In this document: piece by piece, positions 51,290 to 64,000 of the stretch
How the letters are laid out: each line of letters opens with the position of its first letter
Position numbering within the stretch: the stretch's first letter is position 1
Source of the DNA: an uncultured Collinsella sp.
Lineage (GTDB): Bacteria; Actinomycetota; Coriobacteriia; Coriobacteriales; Coriobacteriaceae
NCBI GenBank assembly: GCA_958427975.1
Contig: CAUAEH010000004.1
Coordinates: forward strand, 1-64,000
Reading direction: 5' to 3'
DNA length: 64,000 nt
The notes under the pieces: model-generated
The model's database searches: none
What the model was told of the DNA's origin: nothing
The model's input: the letters and a program-made list of their open reading frames with translations, nothing else
Position numbers and translations under genes: made by a program

Positions 51290-52666
51290 ATGTGGGCATA
51301 CGAGACGACGTTCTATCAGATCTATCCGCTGGGCTTTTGCGGGGCTCCGCGCGAAAACGCCGCGCCCGTTGCCGAGGATGAGCTCGCCCAGGCTGCCAAC
51401 GCCGCGCCCAACCCCGATGCTCCTATCATGAAGGTTGCCCAATGGGTCGACTACCTGCAGGAACTCGGCGTTGGAGCCGTGCTCATCAACCCGCCGCTCG
51501 AATCTGATAGCCATGGCTACGACACGCGCAGCCTGCGCCATATCGACCGTCGCCTGGGTGGGGACGCCGACTTTGCCGCCGTATGCGACACGCTGCATGC
51601 CCATGGCATCCGCGTGGTGCTCGATGCCGTCTTCAACCACGTCGGCCGCGGTTTTTGGGCCTTCCGCGATGTGCAGGAGCGCAAGTGGGACTCGCCGTAC
51701 AAGGACTGGTTCCACATTAGCTTTGACGGCGATTCCTGCTATGGCGATGGCTTTTGGTACGAGGGCTGGGAAGGCCATTTTGAGCTTGTGAAGCTCAACC
51801 TGCAAAATCCCGCTGTGGTCGATTACCTGCTCGAGTCCGTGCGCCGCTGGGCCGAGGTCTTTGGCGTCGACGGCCTGCGCCTGGACGTTGCCTATATGCT
51901 CGACCGCGACTTTATGCGCCGCCTGCACGCCTTTACCCGTGAGCTCAAGCCCGACTTTGTGCTGATCGGCGAGACGCTCCACGGCGACTACAACCAAATC
52001 GTCAACGACGAGATGCTCGACTCCTGCACCAACTACGAGTGCTACAAGGGCCTGTACTCCAGCTTTAACTCGGTCAACATGTTCGAGATCGCCCATTCGC
52101 TGCACCGCCAGTTTGGCGGCGATCCGTGGTGCATCTACCGCGGCAAACATCTGCTGTCGTTTGTCGACAACCACGATGTGCCGCGCCTGGCAAGTATCCT
52201 CACCGACAAGTCGTGTCTGCGTCCCGCCTGCGGCATGCTCTTTGGCATGCCGGGCATCCCGTGCGTCTACTATGGCAGCGAGTGGGGAATTGCCGGCGAA
52301 AAGGGTGGCCCCGATGGCGACTGGGCGCTGCGACCTGCGCTCAATGAGCCTGCGCCCAACGAGCTGACGGCGTTCATCACGCAGCTTGCGCACCTTCGCT
52401 CGGCCGACGACGCGGCTGCCCGTGCTCTCAACTACGGTGCCTATCGCAACGTGGTGATCCAGAACAAGCAGCTGCTGTTCGAGCGCGCCTGTGACGGCGC
52501 GACGGTACTCGTGGCGGTGAATGCTGTGGGTGAGCCTTACACCTTTGGCGCCGGCGAGCTCAACGGGTCCTTCGTCGACCTGCTTGCCGACGATGCGCCC
52601 ACGGTCGAGCTGACGGGTACCCTTGAGCTTGCACCCTACGAGGTGCGCTATCTGTTGAGAGCCTAG
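51290..52666 (+). CDS. GH13 family alpha-glycosidase
   Basis: Cytosolic (no signal peptide) alpha-amylase-superfamily enzyme of 458 residues. The TIM-barrel motifs are all present: DAVFNHVG (112-119), GLRLDV with nucleophile Asp199, LIGETLHG with acid/base Glu228, and FVDNHD with Asp296. Region AFRDVQERKWDSPYKDWFHI resembles maltogenic-amylase/cyclomaltodextrinase types, but the usual N-terminal carbohydrate-binding domain is missing; the protein begins directly with YETTFYQIYPLGF. A C-terminal beta domain follows. Likely acts on imported malto-oligosaccharides. ATG 51290 follows GGGAGG. Confidence 0.9.
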   Translation: MWAYETTFYQIYPLGFCGAPRENAAPVAEDELAQAANAAPNPDAPIMKVAQWVDYLQELGVGAVLINPPLESDSHGYDTRSLRHIDRRLGGDADFAAVCDTLHAHGIRVVLDAVFNHVGRGFWAFRDVQERKWDSPYKDWFHISFDGDSCYGDGFWYEGWEGHFELVKLNLQNPAVVDYLLESVRRWAEVFGVDGLRLDVAYMLDRDFMRRLHAFTRELKPDFVLIGETLHGDYNQIVNDEMLDSCTNYECYKGLYSSFNSVNMFEIAHSLHRQFGGDPWCIYRGKHLLSFVDNHDVPRLASILTDKSCLRPACGMLFGMPGIPCVYYGSEWGIAGEKGGPDGDWALRPALNEPAPNELTAFITQLAHLRSADDAAARALNYGAYRNVVIQNKQLLFERACDGATVLVAVNAVGEPYTFGAGELNGSFVDLLADDAPTVELTGTLELAPYEVRYLLRA

Positions 52667-52669
52667 CCC

Positions 52670-53239
52670 ATGGCCGTATCTGACGAGGGCTATCAACATA
52701 TTGAGCATGGGTTTGAGCCCGTGTTTGACGAGCACTCGCGCGTTTTGGTGCTCGGGTCGTTTCCCTCGGTGCTTTCGCGCGCCAATGCCTTTTATTACGG
52801 CAACCCTCAGAACCGCTTTTGGCGTGTGATGGCCACGTGCCTCGGTATGCCTGTGCCGCCCAACGAGGGCGATCCTTTGGTAAGCGGTGAGCCCGCGACG
52901 CTCGATGCCTCCATTGCCGCCAAGCGGGCCATGCTGCTGAACGGCGGCGTGGCCCTGTGGGATGTGGTCGAGAGCTGCGACATTAAGGGCTCGAGCGACG
53001 CGAGCATCCGCAACGTTGTGCCGGCACATATCGAGCGCATTACCGATGCCGCGTCGATCGAGGTCGTTGTCTGTAACGGCGGTACGGCAGGGCGACTCTA
53101 CAAACGCTACTTGCAAGATCGGACGGGGTTGCCCGCCGTCGTCCTGCCCTCGACAAGTCCTGCCAATGCCGCCTGGCGCCTGGAGCGGCTTGTTGAGCGG
53201 TGGAGCGGCGCCGCTGATTGGCAGGCTTTTTCGATTTAG
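52670..53239 (+). CDS. DNA-deoxyinosine glycosylase (UDG superfamily family 6-like)
   Basis: Base-excision repair glycosylase predicted to remove hypoxanthine from DNA. The 189-residue product has the HDG pattern: VLVLGSFPSVLSR (motif 1 region), FYYGNPQNRFWRVM (with the catalytic Asn), and VVLPSTSPANA near the C terminus. It begins three bases after the glycosidase gene, so the two share a message without an obvious functional link. Its stop overlaps the convergent next gene by four bases. Confidence 0.88.
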   Translation: MAVSDEGYQHIEHGFEPVFDEHSRVLVLGSFPSVLSRANAFYYGNPQNRFWRVMATCLGMPVPPNEGDPLVSGEPATLDASIAAKRAMLLNGGVALWDVVESCDIKGSSDASIRNVVPAHIERITDAASIEVVVCNGGTAGRLYKRYLQDRTGLPAVVLPSTSPANAAWRLERLVERWSGAADWQAFSI

Positions 53240-53892
53240 CAGTTTGAGTGCTCGGCAAGATGCCTCATAACGGCGTGCCAGATCGGTGTGGGCAGTGCAG
53301 ACGTGGCGCGCACCATGCCGTCGGTGTCGACGCCACCCGTTGCGGCACCACCGAGCTTTTGCGCGTGTTCGACGGAACATCCCATGCGAACGGCGCCCAC
53401 GAGCTTGTCCATGGCCTCAGAAAACGGTCGCCGCAAGAGTCCCATGCGCGGAGAGCGACGAAGCGCCGCAATGCCGCTGCCGGCGCAGATGGCAACGCCG
53501 CCACACCACAATTGGCCATGGCGCTCACATGCCTTGTGCAGGCGAACGGCGGTCCCACGCGCCTGCTCAGTGCCCTCTTGTGCGGCTCGAATCGCGACAT
53601 AGACGCGCGTTCCCGTACCGCCAAAGCGCTCAAGCGCCTGCTCGATGGCTGTCAACGTCTCATCGTCAGCCACATCTTCAATGGCCAGCACGATGCCATC
53701 GGCAACGCTGCCGGCGTCATTTGCCTTCAAGTCGACCGGGCGGGGGAGTGCGGTGCCGGAAAGTTGAGCATAGGCGGCGATGGCATCCTGCAGGTCCCAG
53801 AGCAAAAAATCAAGATCGGCGCTATTGGGAATACTGATATACGCAACGGTGTGCAGTGTTTTTGGTACGTCGCCGCGCGCGGTCGTCTCCAT
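53236..53892 (-). CDS. Protein of unknown function, possibly flavodoxin-like
   Basis: A 218-residue soluble protein. The start ATG follows AAAGGAGATGGC, and the frame has normal codon bias, so it is real. Visible parts are an N-terminal alpha/beta stretch (TLHTVAYISIPNSADLDFLL), an acidic segment (LAIEDVADDETLTAIEQALE), TRVYVAIRAAQEGTEQARG, and a Gly-rich LWCGGVAICAGSGIAAL followed by RSPRMGLLRRPFSEAMDKL. That pattern is loosely like NAD(P)H-dependent FMN-reductase folds, but I cannot confirm it. It converges on the glycosylase gene. Confidence 0.6.
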   Translation of the reverse strand: METTARGDVPKTLHTVAYISIPNSADLDFLLWDLQDAIAAYAQLSGTALPRPVDLKANDAGSVADGIVLAIEDVADDETLTAIEQALERFGGTGTRVYVAIRAAQEGTEQARGTAVRLHKACERHGQLWCGGVAICAGSGIAALRRSPRMGLLRRPFSEAMDKLVGAVRMGCSVEHAQKLGGAATGGVDTDGMVRATSALPTPIWHAVMRHLAEHSNC

Positions 53893-53985
53893 GCCATCTC
53901 CTTTCCGGCTCGTTTCCGTTTAGGTTACACCGTCTGGTGGCGCCCCGCCGCGCTATCCTAGTGCAACCCTTACGAAAGGAACGCC

Positions 53986-55122
53986 ATGCGTCTGCCCATG
54001 AATACCTCGCTTGCCATGCTCAAGCCCTCCGGTATCCGCCGGATTAACGCGCTCGCCGCCCAGCATCCGGGGTGCATCGCGCTCGCGCTCGGCGAGCCCG
54101 ATTTTCCCACGCCCGATGTGATTAGCGCCGAGGTGACCGCCGCACTGGACCGCGGTGACACGCACTATCCGCCCAACAACGGTCGCCCCGTCCTGCGTGA
54201 GGCGTTATCTGCCTACATGGGGGACGCGGGCCTTACGTTTTCGGCCGACGAGGTCATCCTAACCGACGGCGCGACCGAGGCCCTGTCGGCAACATTCATG
54301 GCTATGCTCAACCCCGGCGACGAGGTCATCATCCCCACGCCGGCCTTTGGCCTGTACGAGAGCATCGTCGTGGCCAACCACGCCAAGGCGGTCTTTTTGG
54401 ATACGGAGCCTGCGCAATTTCAGATTGACGAGGATGCGCTTCGTGCTTGCGTGACGCCGGCGACCAAGGCCATCGTCATCTGCTCGCCCAACAATCCTAC
54501 GGGCTGTATCCTCAACGCGGCATCGCTCGACGCCGTGGCACACGTGGCAGAGCAGGCGGGCATCTACGTGATCTGCGACGACGTATACAACCGCCTGGTC
54601 TACGTGGACGGCTACGAGCGCTTTGCCCAGCGTCACCCGGAGCTTCGCGATCAGACGGTAGTTATTGAGAGCTTCTCCAAGCCCTGGGCTATGACTGGCT
54701 GGCGCCTGGGCTGGCTCGCAGCGGCAACCCCCGTCATCGCCGAGATCGCAAAGGCCCACCAATACTTAGTATCGAGCGCCGTCTCCTTCGAAATGGACGC
54801 CGCAGCCCGAGCCCTCACCGTCGACCCCACCCCCATGCTCGAAGTCTACCGAGCCCGTCGCAAACGTGTACTCGCAGCCTTAAACGCCATGGGCCTCGAC
54901 GTAGTAGAGCCCGCAGGAGCCTTCTACACTTTCCCGAGCATCAAAAAGTTCGGCCTAACCAGCGAAGCCTTCTGCATCAAAGCCATCAAAGAAGCAAACG
55001 TAGCCCTAGTCCCGGGCGACTGTTTCGGCACCGAAGGCCACATCCGCCTAAGCTACTGCGTCTCCGACCAAGATCTGGACGAAGGCCTAAATCGCCTGTC
55101 CACCTTCATTTCAACCTTATAG
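53986..55122 (+). CDS. Pyridoxal-phosphate aminotransferase, class I/II
   Basis: Fold-type I aminotransferase (378 residues) of the aspartate/acetyl-diaminopimelate type. Motifs: NALAAQHPGCIALALGEPDF (substrate loop), the PNNGRPVLREAL region, CSPNNPTGCIL (Asn that contacts PLP), CDDVYNRLVY (Asp/Tyr) and the Schiff-base lysine in ESFSKPWAMTGWRLGW. The substrate cannot be fixed; PatA-like or aromatic enzymes are possible. From about 54745 to the stop, codon choice changes abruptly to A-ending codons (GAA, GTA, CTA, CCA). ATG 53986 follows CGAAAGGA; a second ATG four codons later is possible. Confidence 0.88.
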   Translation: MRLPMNTSLAMLKPSGIRRINALAAQHPGCIALALGEPDFPTPDVISAEVTAALDRGDTHYPPNNGRPVLREALSAYMGDAGLTFSADEVILTDGATEALSATFMAMLNPGDEVIIPTPAFGLYESIVVANHAKAVFLDTEPAQFQIDEDALRACVTPATKAIVICSPNNPTGCILNAASLDAVAHVAEQAGIYVICDDVYNRLVYVDGYERFAQRHPELRDQTVVIESFSKPWAMTGWRLGWLAAATPVIAEIAKAHQYLVSSAVSFEMDAAARALTVDPTPMLEVYRARRKRVLAALNAMGLDVVEPAGAFYTFPSIKKFGLTSEAFCIKAIKEANVALVPGDCFGTEGHIRLSYCVSDQDLDEGLNRLSTFISTL

Positions 55123-55174
55123 CCCAACGGGACGCAACACATCAGCCCACCGACACAAGGGTTATGCGTGGGGC

Positions 55175-55391
55175 GCGTCGCTCAACGGACACGAGGATTC
55201 GTAGCAAAGTTACCGCAGCTCCGGTCCGAGGGGCCGGGTTGAGATTTTCGTAGATTCCGCACGAGCCGAAGAGCACTTAATGTGCTCTTCGTGCGAGCCA
55301 GGACTTGACCGAGCGAAAATCTCAACCCGGCCCCTCGGACCGGAGCGTATGCAGGGTTTGTGTATGAATCCTCGTGTCCGTTGACCGACGC
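55175..55391. repeat. 217-bp imperfect palindrome upstream of rplJ
   Basis: Left arm from GCGTCG at 55175, right arm ending at 55391. Perfect blocks include AACGGACACGAGGATTC, GCTCCGGTCCGAGGGGCCGG plus TTGAGATTTTCG, and GAAGAGCAC at the tip (55268-55276/55282-55290). Internal loops differ in sequence between arms. Confidence 0.9.
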
Positions 55392-55409
55392 CGGGGTCCC
55401 CGCCATAAT
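55381..55409 (+). promoter_or_regulatory. Candidate rplJL promoter
   Basis: TTGACC (55381-55386), 17-base spacer, CATAAT (55404-55409). The -35 lies in the right arm of the 217-bp palindrome; the -10 lies just outside. Confidence 0.65.
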
Positions 55410-55429
55410 ACTTTCGGTTCACGCACGAA

Positions 55430-55560
55430 TCCGCTGCCAGAGACAGCCGGCGCAAACGGGTCTTACCCGCGAGCTTAATGGGACTTCCCGCCAGCCGAGG
55501 TGGTCGAGTAGATATGTCTTCTCGCCCCCGTCGCTCATGCAGCGCGGGGGCTTTCTTTTT
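55430..55560 (+). promoter_or_regulatory. L10 leader RNA with attenuator hairpin
   Basis: AGAGACAGCCGG (from 55439), CTTAATGGGA and CCAGCCGAGG match the ribosomal L10-leader pattern (kink-turn and the L10(L12)4 binding fold). A GC hairpin (GCCCCCG/CGGGGGC, 55524-55551) with TTTCTTTTT follows. L10 bound to the leader would promote termination. Confidence 0.8.
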
Positions 55561-55625
55561 GGACATGCCCCCGTCACGTCCTTGTGGCGGACCGTGCCCG
55601 GAAAGAATTCGAGGAGGTGTAATTC

Positions 55626-56147
55626 ATGCCCCAGCAGTACAAAATCGACAAGGTTGCAGAGATCGAGTCCCGTATCGCCGAGAACGCCGGTCTGTTCGTC
55701 GTCAACTACAACGGTCTGACGGTTAAGCAGGCTCAGGAGCTGCGTCATCAGCTTCGCGAGTGCGGCGCCGAGATGAAGGTCTACAAGAACAACCTGGTCA
55801 AGATTGCTCTCAAGAACCAGGAGCAGCCCGAGCTCGACGAGATCCTCGCCGGCCCCGTCGCTTATGTGTTCTACGAGTCCGAGCCGGTCGAGGCCGCTAA
55901 GGCCCTTAAGGACTTCTCCGCTCAGTCCAAGGGCGTCCTTGAGATCAAGGGCGGTATCTCCGACGGCAAGGCCGTTTCCGCTGATGATGTTAAGGCTATC
56001 GCCGAGCTGCCCACCAAGGATCAGCTTCTCGGCCAGATTGCCGGTCTCATCTCCGGTTTCGCTCGCGACATCGCTGTCTGCGTCAACGGCGTTTCCTCTG
56101 GTCTCGCTCGTTCGATCCAGCAGGTCTCCGAGCAGAAGGCAGCCTAG
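55626..56147 (+). CDS. rplJ: 50S ribosomal protein L10
   Basis: Base of the L7/L12 stalk. The 173-residue product has the family start KVAEIESRIAENAGLFVVNY and GLTVKQAQELRHQLRECGAE, then YKNNLVKIAL, and a C-terminal helix (LISGFARDIAVCVNG, SGLARSIQQVSEQ) that binds L7/L12 dimers. ATG follows GAGGAGG. It is preceded by its own promoter and leader, not by rplA as in most bacteria. Confidence 0.97.
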   Translation: MPQQYKIDKVAEIESRIAENAGLFVVNYNGLTVKQAQELRHQLRECGAEMKVYKNNLVKIALKNQEQPELDEILAGPVAYVFYESEPVEAAKALKDFSAQSKGVLEIKGGISDGKAVSADDVKAIAELPTKDQLLGQIAGLISGFARDIAVCVNGVSSGLARSIQQVSEQKAA

Positions 56148-56249
56148 TTGCTGTTTTCACCCGCGGCGGCAACGCCGCACCCCTGGCGCATTCGCGCTGT
56201 GTTTTAACTGATCTCCGTGCATCCGCACGGAAACCGAAAGGACTTAGAA

Positions 56250-56627
56250 ATGGCTAAGCTTACCACCGATGAGATCATCGATGCTCTTAAGGAAATGACC
56301 CTTCTCGAGGCTTCCGAGCTCGTCAAGGCTATCGAGGACACCTTCGGCGTTTCCGCCGCTGCTCCTGCCGCTGTTGTCGCCGCTCCCGCTGCTGGCGCTG
56401 CTGAGGCCGAGGAGAAGACCGAGTTTGACGTCGTGCTCGAGGGCTTCGGCGACAACAAGATCCAGGTCATCAAGGCCGTCCGTGAGCTCACCAACCTTGG
56501 CCTGAAGGAGGCCAAGGAGGTCGTCGAGGGCGCTCCCAAGGCTGTTCTCGAGGGTGCCAAGAAGGAGGACGCCGAGGCTGCCAAGGAGAAGCTCGAGGCT
56601 GCTGGCGCTGCTGTCACCCTCAAGTAA
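56250..56627 (+). CDS. rplL: 50S ribosomal protein L7/L12
   Basis: Acidic stalk protein that recruits translation GTPases. The 125-residue product has the N-terminal dimer domain ([20 protein letters not shown]), an Ala/Val-rich hinge (about 38-56) and the C-terminal domain with [20 protein letters not shown] and [17 protein letters not shown] 56250 follows GAAAGGA; an upstream in-frame start is not credible. It is followed by a strong terminator before galU. Confidence 0.97.
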   Translation: MAKLTTDEIIDALKEMTLLEASELVKAIEDTFGVSAAAPAAVVAAPAAGAAEAEEKTEFDVVLEGFGDNKIQVIKAVRELTNLGLKEAKEVVEGAPKAVLEGAKKEDAEAAKEKLEAAGAAVTLK

Positions 56628-56654
56628 TCAGGCTTTCTCGCCAGATTTCTTTGC

Positions 56655-56687
56655 AGACGGGCTTCGCATTGCGAGCCCCGTCTTTTT
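56655..56687 (+). terminator. Terminator after rplL
   Basis: AGACGGGCTTCGC/GCGAGCCCCGTCT stem with ATT loop, then TTTTTT. Confidence 0.9.
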
Positions 56688-56817
56688 TGTTTTTCGGTCC
56701 CTCGACATCGGTAGCTCAAACTGCCATGTTCTGTGATTTGCGTCGTATCGGGCACCCTGTCGTTGGGCAATAAAATTGCACCATTCGAGCAATAATTTGC
56801 GTTGACCTGCTGAAGAA

Positions 56818-56845
56818 TTGTCTCTGCCTTGTAGCGACATATAGT
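56818..56845 (+). promoter_or_regulatory. Candidate galU promoter
   Basis: TTGTCT at 56818-56823 and TATAGT at 56840-56845 with a 16-base spacer, about 97 bases before galU. The rest of 56688-56941 shows no gene. Confidence 0.45.
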
Positions 56846-56941
56846 TCCAGCGGTAAGATGCTTAGGTATCGCAATTTGATCTGCGGCTGTGTGCCGCACG
56901 CATGGGGCGCTTTTGCGCCTGCGAAAGGATCTTTGAATAAC

Positions 56942-57850
56942 ATGAAGGCAATCATCCCCGCCGCCGGTCTTGGCACGCGTTTTCTGCCTGGCACCAAGTG
57001 CACGCCCAAAGAGATGCTGCCGGTGCTCGACAAGCCCGTCATTCAGTACGTCGTCGAGGAGGCGCTCGACCCCGAGGAAGTCGACGACGCCATCATCGTT
57101 ACTTCTCCCGGTAAGCCCGAGCTACTGAACTACTTCCAGCCCGATCGCTCGCTCGAGAACCTGCTGCGCGAGCGCGGCAAGAACGCCTATGCCGATGCCG
57201 TCGCCCACGCTGGCGGTATGCCGGTCGACTTCCGTTATCAGTACGAGCCCAAGGGCCTCGGCCATGCTATCCGCTCTGCTGCCGACGCCGTGGCAGGGGA
57301 GAACTTCCTGGTTCTTCTGGGTGACTACGTTGTGCCTAATCGCGACATCTGCGACAAGATGCTCGCCGTTTCCAAGGAGCACGGTGGAGCTTCGGTTATC
57401 GCCGTCGCTGCTTGCTCGCCCGAGGAAGTCAGCCGCTACGGCGTTATCGCCGGCGAGCGCGTCGGTTCGCTCGAGGGCGCCGAGGACGTTGCCGATGCAG
57501 AGCCGGGCGCTGTCTGGCGCATCGGCGGTCTGGTCGAGAAGCCCGCTCCCGAGGCGGCTCCGTCCAACCTGTACATTGTCGGCCGTTATCTGCTGAGCCC
57601 GCTGGTCATGGACCTGCTCGCTGATCAGCAGGCCGGCAAGGGCGGCGAGATTCAGCTCACCGACGCCATGGCCCGCTCGCTCGATCGCGAGGCTATGTAC
57701 GCTGTCGTTATCGACCCGCTGTCGGGCTACGACACCGGCACCCCGTCTGGCTGGATGGCAACCAACGCCCTCATGGCCGCAAGCGATCCTCGCTTTGCCG
57801 ATGCCTTCTGGGACGCCATCGACGAGCGCGGCGGATTGATGCGCAAGTAA
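56942..57850 (+). CDS. galU: UTP-glucose-1-phosphate uridylyltransferase
   Basis: Makes UDP-glucose for cell-envelope glycans. The 302-residue product has the nucleotidyltransferase start MKAIIPAAGLGTRFLPGTK, CTPKEMLPVLDKPVIQYVVEE, the GLGHAIRSA and LLGDYVVP motifs, and LVEKPAPEAAPSNLYIVGRY. ATG 56942 follows GCGAAAGGA; the reading upstream would be leader. It sits between rplL and rpoB, an unusual position since those genes are contiguous in most bacteria. Confidence 0.95.
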   Translation: MKAIIPAAGLGTRFLPGTKCTPKEMLPVLDKPVIQYVVEEALDPEEVDDAIIVTSPGKPELLNYFQPDRSLENLLRERGKNAYADAVAHAGGMPVDFRYQYEPKGLGHAIRSAADAVAGENFLVLLGDYVVPNRDICDKMLAVSKEHGGASVIAVAACSPEEVSRYGVIAGERVGSLEGAEDVADAEPGAVWRIGGLVEKPAPEAAPSNLYIVGRYLLSPLVMDLLADQQAGKGGEIQLTDAMARSLDREAMYAVVIDPLSGYDTGTPSGWMATNALMAASDPRFADAFWDAIDERGGLMRK

Positions 57851-57870
57851 GCCTTCGGACATCGACATTT

Positions 57871-57903
57871 ACGGGCGCGGACCTCGGTTCGCGCCCGTTT
57901 TTT
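57871..57903 (+). terminator. Terminator after galU
   Basis: ACGGGCGCG/CGCGCCCGT stem, ten-base loop, then TTTTTT. Confidence 0.9.
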
Positions 57904-57933
57904 ATAAGAGCTGCGATTGCCGGCTCTCTGTTC

Positions 57934-57990
57934 ACAGAAAATATATGAACAGATGTTCGATACACATACATCTACCTGCGTATTTTCTGT
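57934..57990. promoter_or_regulatory. LexA-like box within an inverted repeat upstream of rpoB
   Basis: GAACAGATGTTC (57947-57958) fits the GAAC-N4-GTTC form of Gram-positive LexA boxes. It lies between ACAGAAAATA (57934-57943) and TATTTTCTGT (57981-57990). Confidence 0.4.
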
Positions 57991-58036
57991 CGAAAAACTT
58001 TGCTACTCCAAAAACTCAATCGCGTCAAGGCTTTTC

Positions 58037-58064
58037 TTGCCGAACGGTCGGTACCTGATAAACT
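58037..58064 (+). promoter_or_regulatory. Candidate rpoBC promoter
   Basis: TTGCCG at 58037-58042 and TAAACT at 58059-58064, 16-base spacer, 73 bases before the rpoB start. Confidence 0.45.
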
Positions 58065-58137
58065 ATTAGATTGCGATAACTGGCGAAGCTATGCCTCGCC
58101 AACCCACCGAGCATTTCCGTGAAGGAGGAAAAACCTG

Positions 58138-61629
<3,492 letters not shown>

Positions 61630-61635
61630 TTGACT

Positions 61636-64000
<2,365 letters not shown>

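Noticed and set aside
53236..53892. Assigning the unknown gene to the flavodoxin family
   Set aside because: Only a loose pattern; no clear FMN-binding loop can be identified by eye.
53248..53961. Plus-strand frame opposite the unknown gene at 53236-53892
   Set aside because: The minus-strand frame has a strong ribosome site, normal codon bias and ends where the neighbouring gene ends.

Overview
The window is a GC-rich, densely packed bacterial chromosome segment. Gene content and order (murI-rph-rdgB-dtd, disA-ispD-ispF-cysS-rlmB-rae1, tRNA-tuf-rpmG-secE-nusG-rplKA, rplJL-galU-rpoBC), frequent GTG/TTG starts and strong GAG/GCC codon bias point to a Gram-positive actinobacterium of the Coriobacteriia, most likely a Collinsella-like gut anaerobe. 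The taxonomic call is inferred from gene content, not from a search.

Layout. 1-5.6 kb: tail of an unidentified gene, cell-wall and nucleotide housekeeping (murI, rph, rdgB, dtd), veg-ispE, tRNA-Pro, tatA, greA. 5.6-7.6 kb: a lysyl-tRNA synthetase with an extra C-terminal tRNA-binding domain. 8-10.5 kb: ThrE-type exporter and a DUF2798 membrane protein. 10.7-15.8 kb: a 1479-residue acyl-CoA dehydratase activase-type protein overlapping a TetR regulator, with a palindromic operator candidate upstream. 16-20.4 kb: clpC and pepD. 20.5-22.3 kb: hipBA toxin-antitoxin on the minus strand with three evenly spaced operators. 22.4-23.2 kb: mntP under a yybP-ykoY manganese riboswitch. 23.3-28.8 kb: disA-ispD-ispF-cysS-rlmB-rae1. 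28.8-30.3 kb: a single gene joining a helix-turn-helix to a HipA-like kinase, behind a perfect 27-bp inverted repeat. 30.4-35.7 kb: tRNA genes, tuf, rpmG, secE, nusG, rplK, rplA.

35.7-55.2 kb is about 20 kb of unrelated genes separating rplKA from rplJL: a metallophosphoesterase with a ParB-like/BMP fusion protein, mscS, an ABC importer, a WYL-like regulator, asnS, a stand-alone PTS EIIA, an esterase, a FeoA-FeoB fusion, an MFS exporter, a GH13 glycosidase, a deoxyinosine glycosylase, an unknown protein and an aminotransferase. It ends in a 217-bp imperfect palindrome whose right arm supplies the -35 of the rplJL promoter. 55.4-64 kb: L10 leader, rplJ, rplL, galU, rpoB and the start of rpoC, which runs off the window.

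Intergenic space is rich in palindromic repeats: (1) hairpins around a GGGACAGG core that repeatedly sit on stop codons; (2) about 67-bp GTTGCGGTG elements; (3) GTTACGCGG palindromes; (4) three tandem TGTCTC/GTAACA palindromes plus a nested CGAGCGTGGA palindrome between two tRNA genes; (5) a 62-bp tandem repeat. The items I consider most worth following are the fused HTH-HipA kinase and its operator, the ParB-like/BMP fusion with its phosphoesterase partner, and the stop-codon-associated hairpin family.
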